From: Hirundichthys speculiger
Lineage: Eukaryota; Chordata; Actinopteri; Beloniformes; Exocoetidae
Length of the DNA: 64,000 bases
Assembly (NCBI GenBank): GCA_018398805.1
Contig: JAGFBZ010000861.1
Span: 715,501-779,500 of the forward strand
Reading direction: 5' to 3'
Made by a program: the position numbers and the translations under genes. The notes below the pieces were generated by a model. It was not told the origin of the DNA and searched no databases. It saw only the letters and a list, made by a program, of their open reading frames with translations. How positions within the stretch are numbered: the stretch's first letter is position 1; every line of letters begins with the position of its first letter. Below are positions 35,041 to 48,400 of this stretch, piece by piece.

Positions 35041-37530
35041 TATCCCGCAGCCTCCAGCCCACGATGAAAAATGTTTCAGAAACCGAAGTTATCAATGAAG
35101 ATGACTTTGTTCAAAAACTAAAAAATGTTCAAAGTGCTAGAATATATTGACAGAGCAACTGCAACAAGCTGCCACCATGAACGGCACGATTCTAGAATAA
35201 ATGAATACAAATAATTTGGGCACATAAAACCAATTATGTTTTAGAACTTAAATCGTTTTTTAGAAAACTGATAATTTCTGCTACTACGATCACTTTGATG
35301 ATGTTATATATACCTACTTAAATCTATAGTAAAATCATGAAAGGTTTTCTCTCTCACGTACACTCACACACCAGAAACCACATTTCCTTCCTTTTGTTGA
35401 CTGCTGAGCTGCTCATATTTGCAATGAAAAATTTCCATAAACACACAACTTTTGCTTTTTTTTTATTCTTGCTGCAGTTTTATTCAAATCCACAAGTGAA
35501 ATCTGCTTTCTATATAAGCTGCCACTGTGTAAATAAAACATTCGATATTTTTGTGAAACACATGCCGCATCCCCCTGTGCTCATGACTGAGACTGCAAAA
35601 GTAGTTCACATAAGTCGCACGAGCAGTTCAGCAGCTCCACTGGTTTTTGGGTCGGGACAAAAACCATCTATCTGAAGGCTTGCAGACTGGCTTTACAAGA
35701 AGGAAGATGTCTTCTTTAAAACGAATGTTTACCACCGCCCTGAAAGGTTTTAATAATGCACCATTCTGAAATCAATCTCAGTAGTTTCAGCAAACCATAA
35801 CTGTAGTTTTTACATGTGTTAATTAGTGTTTGAAGTTTCAACTGTTTGTATATAAAAAGTATTAACCACTCAGTTCCTCAGGTTATGTAAAAGAAGTATT
35901 TATTTATTAACTCCTTTATTTCATAACACTCTTTCTGCCATATTATTAATCTCAGACCTTAAATGTTTTATTGTGATTATCATTATTTTTAATTCAGCAC
36001 TGTTCGAACAACAACAGGCAGTAAACAGAAAGTGATGATGTTTTCTAGTATTACTGAAATACAGAAACATAATGGATTTTTATAGTTTGATGGTTTATTA
36101 AATCTTCCACAGTTGGTTTCTATTTATAATTAAAATGGAGCAATTTAGATAATCCAATTAACCCAGATATTGGTGTTTTTGGACAGTGAGGGGACACGGG
36201 AGCATCCCAGGGGAAAAAAAACCACACAAACACGTAAAATAAGATGTATATAAGTGAATAATATTTGATCTGCTACAGCTAGATGAATGCTTGCTCACAA
36301 AATGCCCAGAAACAACAGGTTGAGCTCATTCTGGGCAGATACGTGGAAGAAAGATGACATGGAAAGATTTTTTTTCATTGAGCTGTTGCTAAAACTACAG
36401 GTGAAAATGAAAAAGCAATTTCTGTTGGCTTTTTCTTAGGGAAAGGTGACAGCTAAAGGCTTGGAGACATCACTGGAACTGGAACTTCTCTGTTCATAAG
36501 TCAACTAAACGTAATTCATGGAACAGGCAGACTGTCCGTGACAGAACACCACAGAAGAAGCTGCTGCTCTCCAAAAAAAAATAAAAAAATAAATCATCAC
36601 TGCAAACCTGAAGTCTACCAAAGAGCAACTTTGCAATCCACAGCTCTTCTAGGAAGATGTTTTATGTGCTTGTGACACAAAAGTTAAATCATTGGACAAG
36701 AATTTTCAACATCGTGTGTGGCACAGAAAGAGTTCACCTTACAGACGTCAAACCATCATCCCACCAGTGAAGTGTGGTTGAGGGAGTGCCATGACTCGGT
36801 CCTGCTTTGCAGCACGCTGTGCTGCACACTCATGTATGGGAGGAACAAGGAGAAAGTGGGCATGCAGCATTCTCTAGATGAAGATAAAGATAAAGACGGC
36901 GGCAGCACAGACAAGCCCTCTCTTATTCCAGTATGGTCCGTGCACAATGTACCTTTAAGCACTTGCGGTATGTGAGCTGTTTGTGAGAGCAGAGGAGAGT
37001 CGTGCATGTCTGTCGGGCACAAATCTCACAGATTTGCATGAAAGGGGAGCAGAGAAGCTGATGGATGTGATCCTGGTGTTCAGGGTTCTTCTTTACACAG
37101 AAAAAAAAAAAAACTGCTGTGAGGTTAATTCTGTACATCCTGATATCGAGTCAGCATAAAGGGGATATTGGTACACAATATTTAAATCTTTGCATTTCTA
37201 CCAGCACAAATATTGATTAAAATGATCTACCTTTTTCATTCACAGTGAAAAGTAAGCACCCGGGTATTTGAGTGTTGTTATATTTTACCCATCCTTTCTT
37301 CCAGTAATGGGTTACTTGTGATTATGCTTGACAGGTGCTCACAGATCATATTCTGGGTTTGTTATTTACTTAGCGCATTCATTTTATGGAGTACATGACC
37401 ATTTAAGGACTTTAATGTCTGATCATGTGTTTGCTTTTGTGTCTAATTTCTCATCATCACAGAGATTATTGACTTTGCCTGCAGAACATGTTCAGGAGTC
37501 ATGATGAATGATAGGGGGTGATTTCAGACT
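35041..37530. other. Intergenic, no gene seen
   Basis: AT-rich sequence with no coding-like ORF and no repeat I recognise. ORFs at 35337-35675 and 36718-36975 lack codon structure, splice context or family motifs. Confidence 0.5.
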
Positions 37531-37536
37531 CAACCT

Positions 37537-37870
37537 TGTGTCCAAAATCACCCCCCATTCACTACATAATGCGATAGTTTGTAGTTAATGTGTCAGGACA
37601 AAGCTCCTCTGCAGGGAACGATGACGTAGCCTCATCAGCAGGAAGGACTTTTGGACACTACAAGCTGTCCATTGCATCATTGCTGCCACACAAATAAAAC
37701 ACCATATAGTGACCATCAGTTGTACACCTCTTTTCATGATGCTTTCTGGTAGATATTAAGTGCACTATAAAGGGTATGACAATTCTCACTACATATTCGG
37801 ACGGGACTACATAATACCGACCACACTATTTAGTACACCAAATAATGTGTGGGGGTGTATTTTGGACACA
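37537..37870. mobile_element. MITE with TGTGTCCAAAAT termini
   Basis: The left end TGTGTCCAAAATCACCCCC and the right end ATTTTGGACACA form a 12-bp exact inverted repeat. The imperfect match extends to about 30 bp (CACCCCCCATTCACTA against ACACCCCCACACATT). About 334 bp, with no ORF; target duplication not clear. Superfamily not assigned. Confidence 0.6.
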
Positions 37871-38065
37871 GGGGTGTTTATTAGCTACTTTGTATTATCT
37901 TATATATATATTATTCATATGATTTAATTTGTTTATCATAGCATTTGTGCTTTCATCGTTTTTACTTAGATATTGTTACTTTGCTCTGTTTTTATTCTTT
38001 TATTTTATCTGATAAAGTTGCTTATATTTATTGATGATTTGTAGAGTTTTATTTGTTTAGATTGA

Positions 38066-38130
38066 ACAGCACTTTAGTCAACTGAGTTCGTTTTAAATGT
38101 GCGACAGAAATTAACTTTGACTTGAGTTGT
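38066..38130 (+). repeat. Non-LTR 3' tail fragment
   Basis: ACAGCACTTTAGTCAACTGA and TAACTTTGACTTGAGTTG match a common fish LINE tail (AGCACTTTGGTCAAC...AAATAAACTTTGACTTGA). A related copy lies at 38435-38500. Confidence 0.45.
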
Positions 38131-38434
38131 TATCTTAATTATTTGATTATTTTATCTTAAAACCAAATGATGATAAAATACTGATACTGTCAGTGTGTTT
38201 GTCTGTGTTTATAAACACAGCCAGCAATGTTCTTTAAATCATTTATTAAAACCCTCCTTATGAAAAAGATATTGTTTTGATATGGTCTCATCATTTAACA
38301 TTTTTCTCTTAAAATGATAATTTAATTCTATTTATCTGAACTTTCTCACTGACAATTACGTGGGTTTTGCTTATATAGTTTTTGTGGTTCATTGTAATTT
38401 ACTGTATGTGCCAAATATTTTATCTGAATTTCTT

Positions 38435-38500
38435 TAAGCACATTGGCCAACTGTGTTGTCTTTTAAAATGCTTTATAAATAAAGTTGCTTGATTCATTGA
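38435..38500 (+). repeat. Non-LTR 3' tail fragment
   Basis: AAGCACATTGGCCAACTGTG and GCTTTATAAATAAAGTTGCT then GATTCATTGA. A second, separately inserted copy of the same tail type as 38066-38130. Confidence 0.45.
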
Positions 38501-39040
38501 TCTCAGATTACAGTACTCACTAGTAGCCGACTAAATACTATATGCCACAGTACATATGTAAACATATTAATAATTTTTTTTTTTTTAATGCTGTATTCCT
38601 GACAACTGGGATTTTCTGAGATCGGCGTTTAATTCGCAAGTGGAACAAAACAAAACAAAAAATAACAGCAACAGGCTGCCTCCACGTTTTCATTTTTGCT
38701 TTCCTGTCACCAGCAAAAGAAACTCTCAACAGCTACAGACAAGTGATTCATGTAAGTAAAGTGACAGATGAACTGAAAATGCGCGAAATTTACTTTGTTG
38801 AATATTTTTAATCAGACTAGTTGCAAACAAAATATGTTGTGTCTTCATTGTAGTCACTCTTGGAGATGAGCGTAAAACAAAGCAGTCGATTTGATAACTA
38901 TAGTTAATGACATGTAAACTTGACTTCTGGTGGTGTTTCATGAGCCTTTTTTAACCTTTAAAGATCACAATATCGGGTATTTATAGCTTCCAGTTACCTT
39001 TAATATAGCTGTAGGCTCATCGAGAGGAGCGGAAGATAAT

Positions 39041-39063
39041 ACTACAAGTCCCAGCATCCTTTG
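39041..39063 (+). promoter_or_regulatory. ZNF143/STAF-type promoter motif
   Basis: ACTACAAGTCCCAGCATCC followed by TTTG closely matches the ZNF143 binding consensus (ACTACAATTCCCAGxATGC), a motif found almost only at vertebrate promoters. It lies about 460 bp upstream of a good splice donor in a locally CpG-richer block. Together these suggest the start of the downstream Pellino gene. Confidence 0.7.
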
Positions 39064-39503
39064 TAGCGCGTGTCCCCTCCTACCGCGCAGGCTCGCAGCT
39101 AGAGAACGGGCAGAACGGGTCAGCTCCGTGTTTACGTTGAGATGCTCACAACAAAGGACAGCGCACCGAGGAGAGGCTGTCATTTAAAATAACGCACCGT
39201 GGATTTTTTTTTAATTTAAATCTCCAACGCCTACAATTTGTATCTGTTTTTTTTATATAGAGAGGTATTAAAAAAGCACAAACGTCAATTGGCTTCCGTT
39301 AATTTTTTTTATTACGTGGTGCAGTTGAATTTCTGGTTTCTCAGCGGAGAAATTTAACGTGAAATTTCCTTTTTTATTTTTTTTTATTTTGTGCCGGTGG
39401 GACGTTAGCTAGCCTGCTAGCTTAAACAAGTTGGGGGAGAAGCTTGGAGCTACCACCGACCATAATCTCGGGACAATAAGAGGACTTCATCACTTCTATC
39501 GCA
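39064..39503 (+). other. peli1: Probable non-coding first exon region of Pellino gene
   Basis: Follows the ZNF143-type motif. CpG-containing sequence up to 39180, then AT-rich, then a GC-richer stretch ending ...TTCTATCGCA before the strong donor GTGAGT at 39504-39509. There is no long ORF. The true transcription start is unknown and may be anywhere in about 39070-39400. The link to the coding exon at 62841 across a 23.3-kb intron is inference from strand and order. Confidence 0.5.
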
Positions 39504-40806
39504 GTGAGTACATGTTTACTACATGCCACCTGATTTAGCTTTGTAATTAAATATCCACAGTGGTGTAACAGCGGGTTTGCGCTAGCCAGCCTGCTCTCTT
39601 TTATTAAGAATCACCTGCTTTGTGCGGCCAGCTGCTCTGAGACTGTTTCATTTATTAACGCTGCCTTGCCTCATTTGGTAATGTCCTATCACTCAGCTGG
39701 TAAACCATCGCAGGCGGTGCTGCGGCTGTAAAGTGCTGATCTTTGTCAAGTCTACCGCACAGTGTGTGTGTGTGAGACATGCACAGTCGCACATGCATGC
39801 ACCTGCTTTAGCTGTTTTTCCTTTTATCACAGTGTAAAATCAGAAGCCCTGCACAGATAGAGCTTCTGTATCTCTGTATGTGCGCGGAGGCTTCAGGGGC
39901 GCAGGCATTGCTTTGCATCACATCCATCATGCGAGCTGACCTGTCACGAGGAGGGTTGGGTGGGAAAGGAGGGAGCATTGCCTAGGAAGGCATTAAAGCA
40001 AAGGCACGGATTCTTGCCATTACCTAAGCCTGATTGCCAGTTAATGACCCCCACTCCCCTCAACCCCCGCCTCACAGACCCTCCTGTTTTGTGTCCCTCA
40101 TCTCATTTTACCGCTTTCGCCCTCTTCCTCTCCTTCTCTTTCTTCTCCACTTGTGATCTTTCTGTCTGCTTCCGTCTTTTTATAGTAGTACGATATATGA
40201 TATGATAAGTTTAAAAGCTGTTTTTTTTCCTACTCATTCCACTCCTCATTTTTGAAATGTCACTGAAAAGACAGGCATCTTATATCTATTGTCTGCCTGA
40301 CACTATACTGATTAATCAGTAGTCTGGATCTTGGTCAGGTTTAATGTTGGTCAGTGGTATTACCAAATACTAATAATGCTTTCCATAAAGCATTATCAAC
40401 TGGTAAAAGAATTGATTTTTATTTCTTTAATTGATCTAAGACTTATGAAGCTAGCTGAAGTCAGCAGCAAGTTGACAAAGAGGTCAGGAGATTTTATATA
40501 TGTATATTTTTAACTGTATGGTACTGTATAAGAAAGTTAGAATCGGGATGAAATAGTAAAGCATGCAACTCTCTTCTCATCGCTTTATAAATTAAAACTT
40601 TTCATTGCTATTTTGCACAATTTGAAAACATAAAATTGCTTTTCTCTGAGCTTTGGGGGTAAAGAAGTGCAACAAGAAAAAACATAGCAGCAAAAAGCTG
40701 AACAATTAAGAGCCATATATGCATTTTGCAGAAAATATACAATAAAAGCCTTGCAAATGTAAAGTGCCCTGTTGCAAATCTGCAGCAACAAAAAGCATTA
40801 TTTAAA

Positions 40807-40809
<3 letters not shown>

Positions 40810-40887
<78 letters not shown>

Positions 40888-40904
40888 GTATGTGTGTGTG
40901 TATG
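40810..40904. repeat. (TA)n(TG)n microsatellite
   Basis: About 38 uninterrupted TA units followed by ACG and five TG units. Confidence 0.95.
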
Positions 40905-42812
40905 CTTCCTGTTGTACATGTATCTTGGTCATATGCTCGGTTTAGAGTCGATTTCAGGGGGGGAAACTCGAGCTGGTAGTGTCAGACGGGGGAGCAAAGA
41001 CAGCTCGGATATCCTAATGGAGGCTTAGTAACCTGCTCTGTGGGGACAAGGAGAGGCCTTTCAGTGTCAATTTTGTCTGGGCTGCACAAAAAAGATTGCA
41101 TAGCACCTCTTTTTGCGATTATCTACACATTTGTTTATTTAGATGTCATTTTTAACATAACCTTAGAAACAATTCTGATCCGGTCGCACTCTTAAACTCA
41201 TTTTAAATACCTTAACAGAATTTGCTTTCTGTCTAGTAAGTGTTGCTTTCAGTATTTTAATTTAGAAAAATACCTTTTAAAGTTAAGAAGCATTGTATTT
41301 GAATTTAAATGGATGTAAATTCTGAAAATCGTGGTTTGAAAACCCTTTGTTTTCTCAACTTTCCTTACTTGTTAGAGCAGTTTCATGTCAACATGTTTTA
41401 TGTGTAGATGAGTTGACTACATCATCTAGTTTAAATAACGCCCTGAGCCTCTGCTGTTACTTAGAATAATAGGCTTGCTCAAATCACAGCTGTCGTAAAA
41501 ATGTAAGGAAACGTTTTGGAATTTTTTTACTGTAAAGCAGAGCATGCATCTCTTTGTGAGAAAAGAGTGGATGAGAAAAACACGAGCTGGGATCAGATCA
41601 GCAGAGATGTCAAGGAGTTGTCATACCACACCTTTTGCATGAAATATCATTGATTTACTAGTCAGGTAGAGGTGCCACCTGAGCAGTTATACAGACATTG
41701 CAAAATTAAAATAAGGTATAACTCATTGACGCACCCTGAAACTTTCATTACAGGATCTCGCACGTTTGCAATGCTATCATGTTGACTAACTCTGCCTGGA
41801 GACAGACAGACAGACAAACAGACATACTTACAAATACCTGTCAGAGTACTCAGAACTGTCTTTTGGGGTGTTCATGACTACATTTCATCATGATGACAGA
41901 CTGACTGACAGGCAGGTAGGCTGAAAACACTGCGCTGTCACAGATGTTGACAACTAGTGCAGAATCAAATTTGTAATATTCTCATCATGCTGAGCTTAGT
42001 GTGTGTAAAAAAAAAAATCACTTTCATCACATATTCACTTTATGGAAAAATAATAAATGCTCACATTCACGTTGGTGCTTACCATCTTGGTATAGAGTGA
42101 AAATATTTGAGATTGAAACCAACCATGAACAGCTGTGCGCCTGCATCCCTTCAAAGCAAGCTGATTAAGAATGTCGTGTGAGAATACTTTTGTGTTTTCA
42201 GTAATCTTTGTGTGTGCACGTGCCTCTGTTATGTGTAGTTTGTTGAGGGAGCTCTGGCGAGCTCGGCGGGTGTAATCGTCTGCACAGCTGAGCGGCAGCT
42301 TTGCCCCTGCTGCGTTTGAGAAGCTTGGCCCGCTCCTCCCGGTCCGGCTTACTCTCTGCTGGGCTGGTAAACAGGCTGAAGTTTGTGCAGGGAGATTACG
42401 TCTATCATGGAAAGTGGGTCAGACAGTGGGCATGATTTTTATGGCCTTGTTTCTGCATGGTAGGAAATAAAAGAGGAGGGGGAGCATTAAACCACCAGCG
42501 ATTTTCCATAATGTTGCTTTAGGCTGCATGTGCTCTGAGCGAGTTTCTTTTCCTCTTCTTTTGTTGTAACTTATTGTTCATTTTCTGACAAGGCAGTCAT
42601 TGGTAGCTTAGATGATGGGTTACTCTGCTGGGTGTCTCGAGGATACATATGGTCTGCTCACTGTGAGACTGCCTTTACATTTTTAAGCCCTGGAAACCAA
42701 GTTGAGTTAAACTAAGCATGCTACTTATACTTAGCTGATTTGCTTATAGTGAGTCACAAACACAGTGTCTGAAATGATTCATGTAAAAATCATGTTTGAC
42801 AGTTCCAGGAGA

Positions 42813-42881
42813 CTCAAAGGTTTGAATCCAGAAGGCTTTGTCAATTGACGAAGACCATTTGCCTTGATTCAAACCGTTGAG
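42813..42881. repeat. 69-nt imperfect foldback
   Basis: CTCAAAGGTTTGAATC (42813-42828) and GATTCAAACCGTTGAG (42866-42881) pair at 15 of 16 positions. The interior continues to pair imperfectly around a central CAATTG. The size resembles a microRNA precursor, but nothing else supports that. Confidence 0.6.
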
Positions 42882-45416
42882 AGTTACCATGACCTGCATG
42901 ACTGGAAGTCTACACCAGCGCACAGCTCCAGGAGGCTTTCGGTGCTTGGCATGATGGGTCTTGTTTTCCAGAGTCTCTACAGTGGAAAGAGCAAGTATAA
43001 AGTTTGCAAAAACCACGTTTTTGGGTAATGCACTGGACTGAATTAGAACAGAAATGATCTTTTAAGGGCAGCACATGATTATCTTTTTCAAAAGTTGACT
43101 TAATTTCCTGATGTCTTAATTGCATATCTGGAACACATTTTGGTCAAAATGTCACAGAGAAACAGTAAATTTAAAAAAGAAAAATCACCCTTTTCAACCA
43201 TGTCTTTACAACGTAGATCATAGCAGCCTGTTTTAGAGGGTGGAGTCAGCCACTCGACTCTACTCCACCCTGTCCTCTCTGGGGTGTGCCTTTTTTTTAA
43301 ATCAGTGTTACGCTACCCACTTCTGAGGTACAGCAAATGCAGCCTGATGCAAAGTTGAGGGAAGATAAAGATGGGGAAGCTGGATAATTGCACTCTGATG
43401 TGGGTCTGTGATGTCACAGCAATCAGAGCGTCTGAAAGGTTCACTCAGTGAGAACTTTTAGGACAAACACAGGCCCAAACACAATGAACGGCATGTGCCA
43501 TATGGGAGTTTTAGAGCCGATAGTGAATCCCCAGACTGAAATAAACGCTCTCAAGCACAAAGAAAGTGATTTTTTCCCCCCCTGTAATATATGCTCTTTA
43601 AAAGAGAGTGAATTTACTCTTCAACGTACACTGTACAAAGCTCCACCTGTAAGACTTCTGCAGTGTCTGAGCTGTTGTCTGTTATCTAAAAATGGGATTG
43701 GATTATCTCATCTATATGTAAATTCACATAACCCCTATCCCACACGGTCCCATAAAAGTTGTGGAGCATATTTCCTTTGTGTTTGCTGTACTTAAAGTCT
43801 GAAAGAATAGGAGAGAGAATTCATTTTTCATTGGGGAGAGCCATCAAAAACCGTAGCAACATCTTCTGGATGGCAGTGAAACAGATGCCCCGTGAGAGGC
43901 AACTTTGAGTTTGAGCATAAAGATTCAACATTAATAAAACACTGAGAAAACAAGCATATCTCTTCTTTTTCCCATCTGTTTTTATCTCGTCATAACGTAA
44001 TGCTTCCTGCAGGTCACCTCTCATCAGCATTATCATGAGAATTATGTAAACTATGGCTGCAGAATCACTGTATTATAGTAAAATATGTGGATTATGGATG
44101 GATATGGTCTCTGGAGTGTATTGGCTTTACCTTTTACAAAGATTATACATATAGTTATAGAGGATAATGTAAGATATGTATTTTGGCAGAGATAATACTC
44201 CTGCAAAATAGCTGAACACAGATTTTTACACAGATACCATGTTCTTTCTTCAAGTGTGAGCCCGCCTCTCCATAGTCCTTAATATAGCTCCGCCAAAGAC
44301 ACAATTTTTCATTTAAGAAGCTATTTTGGTAGTTTAATTTTGCACAGCATTGAGTGTGGTCACCCATTTTGTTAACTGGGAATGAAGAAGACATTTCTCA
44401 TCCCGCCTCTTGCCTTCCTCTCCTGCTGAAAATATTTGAGTTGGAAAAAGAGGGACAGCAGCAGGTGAAACAGTGAGACTGTTCTGCATCTTTTAAAAAG
44501 CTGTTGGATGGAGGGGGAGGTGGGGGTTTCAGTACTTTTTGGCAGCATTTTTTTTTTTTTTAATTTAACCGTATGGCAGTTGGACTCATGAATAGCATCC
44601 TTATTTGTAGAATTTTGGCGGAGGGACGTGTTGACTCGTGGAGAGCAGAAGTATGTTGGAGAAAAAAACTTGAGGATTTCAAAATAAAATCCTGTTAGAA
44701 ATATACATAGTCTAACTTCTGTAGGTCTACTGGGAAAAAAAAAGAAAAGAAACAAAAGGAAAAATAAAAGTGTGACAGGAGCATTCATTTTGCATTCGTT
44801 GTGATGTAGATGCTAAACCTTGATCCACTAACATCATTAAGGCAAATATACCCAGAAAAATTGAATGTGTTTCCTGTATTATTGGCCTTAGTTGATTATG
44901 AGGGAGCAGAACTTCTTGACAGTAATTTCTTGAGTAACAAAAAGACTGGTTGACAATCCCTGTCTTAATGTTTCACTTTTCTGTTTGGGTGTGTTTCTTG
45001 TTCGTGTGCAGCGCTCCTTATCCCGGTCTGTTTCTGTTTCTGTTTCTTACAAACATCACGAGTCTTCACTTTTGTGTACAGAAACTTTAAGTTCTGTACA
45101 TATATATTTGAGAAAGGATTGATTGAATTTTGAAGAGATATCATCTTTGTGGTTTCCTTGCTGCAAAGTTTGTTTGAACAGACAACTACAACTAAAACTA
45201 CTCATATAATCACCACCTTACACACACACTCTCATACACGCATGCACAGGTATATGCACATGCACACACAGTCTAAAATAATGGCAGACAACATTTTCGT
45301 ACACTTGGCCCTGTAATTATCAAAGCCCCTCTGATCATGCTCGATAACCATTTCCTGCTTTAACCTTCCTGTCTCAAATGAGCTTGAGTTTACATCATCT
45401 CTGGCTCTCATACGCA

Positions 45417-45436
45417 CACACACACACACACACACC
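45417..45436. repeat. (CA)n microsatellite
   Basis: About ten CA units. Confidence 0.85.
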
Positions 45437-48400
45437 ACTGTGTGTGGACACCGTGGCTTCCCCAGTGAGTGTTTGCCGTTTCTGTTAAAGCAGAGAGATT
45501 GATCAGAAATGATCAGTCTCATTGTCCGTACACTAAAGAAAACAAATGCTGAAAGTTGCTGAGCTGGGAAACACGAGTTTGAATAGATTACCCGTAAATG
45601 TTAATCAAACGCATCATTTGTTGAAATTGTAACTTATAGTCGACATACAGTTTAGGTCCCACTTGTTTATTTAAACAATTAGTCCGTTTTTATTGTAAAA
45701 TGTCTCGGAGGAGTCAGAAGTCCGAGGTGGAAGCGGTCCCATAAACTCCACTGAATGTTCACGCTATCAGCGCTAAGCATCAGCTCATTTCATTTGGATT
45801 TAGGATTAATGCATACAAACTGTGACCAGGTGCACAATTTTACGCAGGGAAAAGCCTTACTCCTGCCTTCCAAGAAAAATGCAACCCTCATCGACACCAA
45901 AAGGAACCAAACAGGATAGGAAGGTGAACGAGAACATGAATCAGCCTTTGGCATGTAATTGAAGAAACATTTTCCATCGAAGTTTTCTCCTGCAGGTGCT
46001 CCAATAGTGACTTTTAGCTTACAGTAAGAAAATACAGTTGTTACCATCTCACACTTCTATTGCATCTATGCATTTTATACCTCAAATGTTTTAGTAATAA
46101 AGGCTCTAAATAATTCATTATGTGGAGGAAAGCAACCCTGGTTGTGTTTAGAGTCAGCTGCAGAAACAATAGGTTGTTGGTGGTGTACTAGTGAAGACTG
46201 GAAAATCAACAAATGCCACGCTGCTGCTGCTTTTTCATCTGACCCTAAAAACAAGAAGGAACCGAGGATGAAATTATGCTTCTTTGCACGAGTCAGAAGA
46301 TGACTGTATGAAAAATGACAACAGAAAAGTACGTGTTGTAATGAGTAATTATAGATATGAAATCACAAAGTCAAAATGAAACTGGGTATATTTTCTCAGC
46401 AACATGTGCCACCACTCATTTGTCAGTTCGAGGGAAATTGACAAAACGCAGAGGGAACTGAAAGCAGAGCAGTTGGATGAGAAAAAGGTGTTGAAGAAAG
46501 AAATAATTGCTGCCTCAGGATTACAGCCTCCCTCGCATCTCTGTGTTGCACACCTCAGTAACATCTTCAGTACAGAGGTTTTATGGGCACTTTGGTCAGC
46601 TGTTTAAATCATAGACGACAGCGCTAAAAGCCTGCTTGCAAATTCTCTCAATATGTATTTGTGTAGTTTTGAAACAGGGTTGTACTGACTGCCGTCAGTC
46701 ACGCGGTTTTAGGAAGGTCAGATTTTATGCTTTGTACGGTTAAAAGTTGGCGCTAGTTTGTGTAAGCCCCTGGTGATGTTGTGGGGACATATATCTGCAC
46801 AATGTGTCAACTCAAATAAGTCAAGTCACTGAGTTATTTAGCCCACTGTGACTCATATATTCGTCTCAAAGGACTTTGCAGCCAGTTTGGCATACGACCG
46901 TTTCTGTCCCTTGACCCAGAGCTCAGATGAGGAAAATATCTAAGTAATAGAATGTGATTGAAATGATGGTAATACGAGGTACAGGTACAGCACGTGTGCT
47001 TAAATGTCCATTTGATTTCAGAGCACGCAGTAACACACTGGCAGCTTGGTTCTCATATTGTATCCATCTGTGATTGAGTCATTTCTTTTCTGTGTCTAAG
47101 ACCGTGGGTGGGTGCATATCTTGTTGCACGTCCTCCAACTGGACTGTTTGTTTTATATATGCGTATACAACCAATTCTACTGAATCATTAATGAGACAGT
47201 AATTTGAACACCAGCCCTCCTATCCCCCCCCAGCTCATAGGAAGGTCAGTACGCTGCCCGGTTAGAGCACAGACGGACCTGCACTGACACTTAAAGCTTA
47301 AAAGAGTAACTATTTGTTACAAAGTGGACCAATAGGCGCAAAGAAATTATCACAGAAAACCATTCAGGTTACAGTGATCAGTAAGTGTGCCAGACATTTG
47401 CGAGTCCTTTTTTTTAAACTTCTGATGCCACCTTCACATCTGCTTTCAACAGCGCGGCTCTGGGTTTACATTCCTCACTCTGCTTCTAATGTTCAAGTCC
47501 TTTTCCTGACCTGCTCCACATATTTCATATCCGGCTGTTCGTAGCTGATGAGTGCGAGTATTGTTGTGGCAACGCTTCCTCAGGTCAAGTGCCTGGCATC
47601 AGGCCCAAGTGGATTATTCTAATCGGCCTTGTTAAAGACTACTCCCATTTTCCATCATACTCACAACTATGGTAGATCCTCTTAAAAGTAGCTCAGCATG
47701 GCTTGATATTAGCCACTTCATTGTCTGTTTTGGCAACACAACAAGGGGAAGTGGTCTGTTGTGTGTAATTTTATAAGATGTCTGGTGTAGGCTGATGGTT
47801 ACTCCAAAGAGCCCTCGTATCACAGAGTGTAAGTTTCCATAAAAAGGATGGTAATTTAACCTTGCTCACATGAATATGACAGATGGGCTGAGGGATATAA
47901 ATTTTTTATTTGCTGTATTAGAGAACATGAGTGCACCATCCTGATGTTCATCACTTATTACCATAAGTCTACGATCTATTTGGTTATGCATTCATGGCAT
48001 TTAGAAGACCCTCCGGTGAGAATGAATTACAGCTTTATTCATTTTCCTTGAATTCATACAAACAAAACCAGATCAGACACCTGGAGGACAGACACTTTAT
48101 ACATTTCACAATGCTGTTTTGCTCCAAAACTATTAACTATTGTCAAATTCTTCTGTTATGCCAAAGCTGTTCTGTTGTCTTGAAGAGCACAGCAGATGGT
48201 GACGGGACTGGTAAACTCTTGTGATCCCAGTCCAGTAGAGCATCAATGTACGGAGCTGATTCCCAAATCACGGAGCCCCTTCCTCACAAGTTACAGAAAC
48301 TAGAAGATCCATTGTGGAAAAAAAAAAAAAATCTGAATTCCACCTCAGTGCATTTTTCTCAGATCTTCAAGAGATTATTGGTGAACACCGTTTAGTTTGA

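Noticed and set aside
43448..44788. ORFs of 115 and 138 residues on opposite strands
   Set aside because: Low-complexity Phe/Leu or mixed composition with no motif, in AT-rich intron; consistent with chance.
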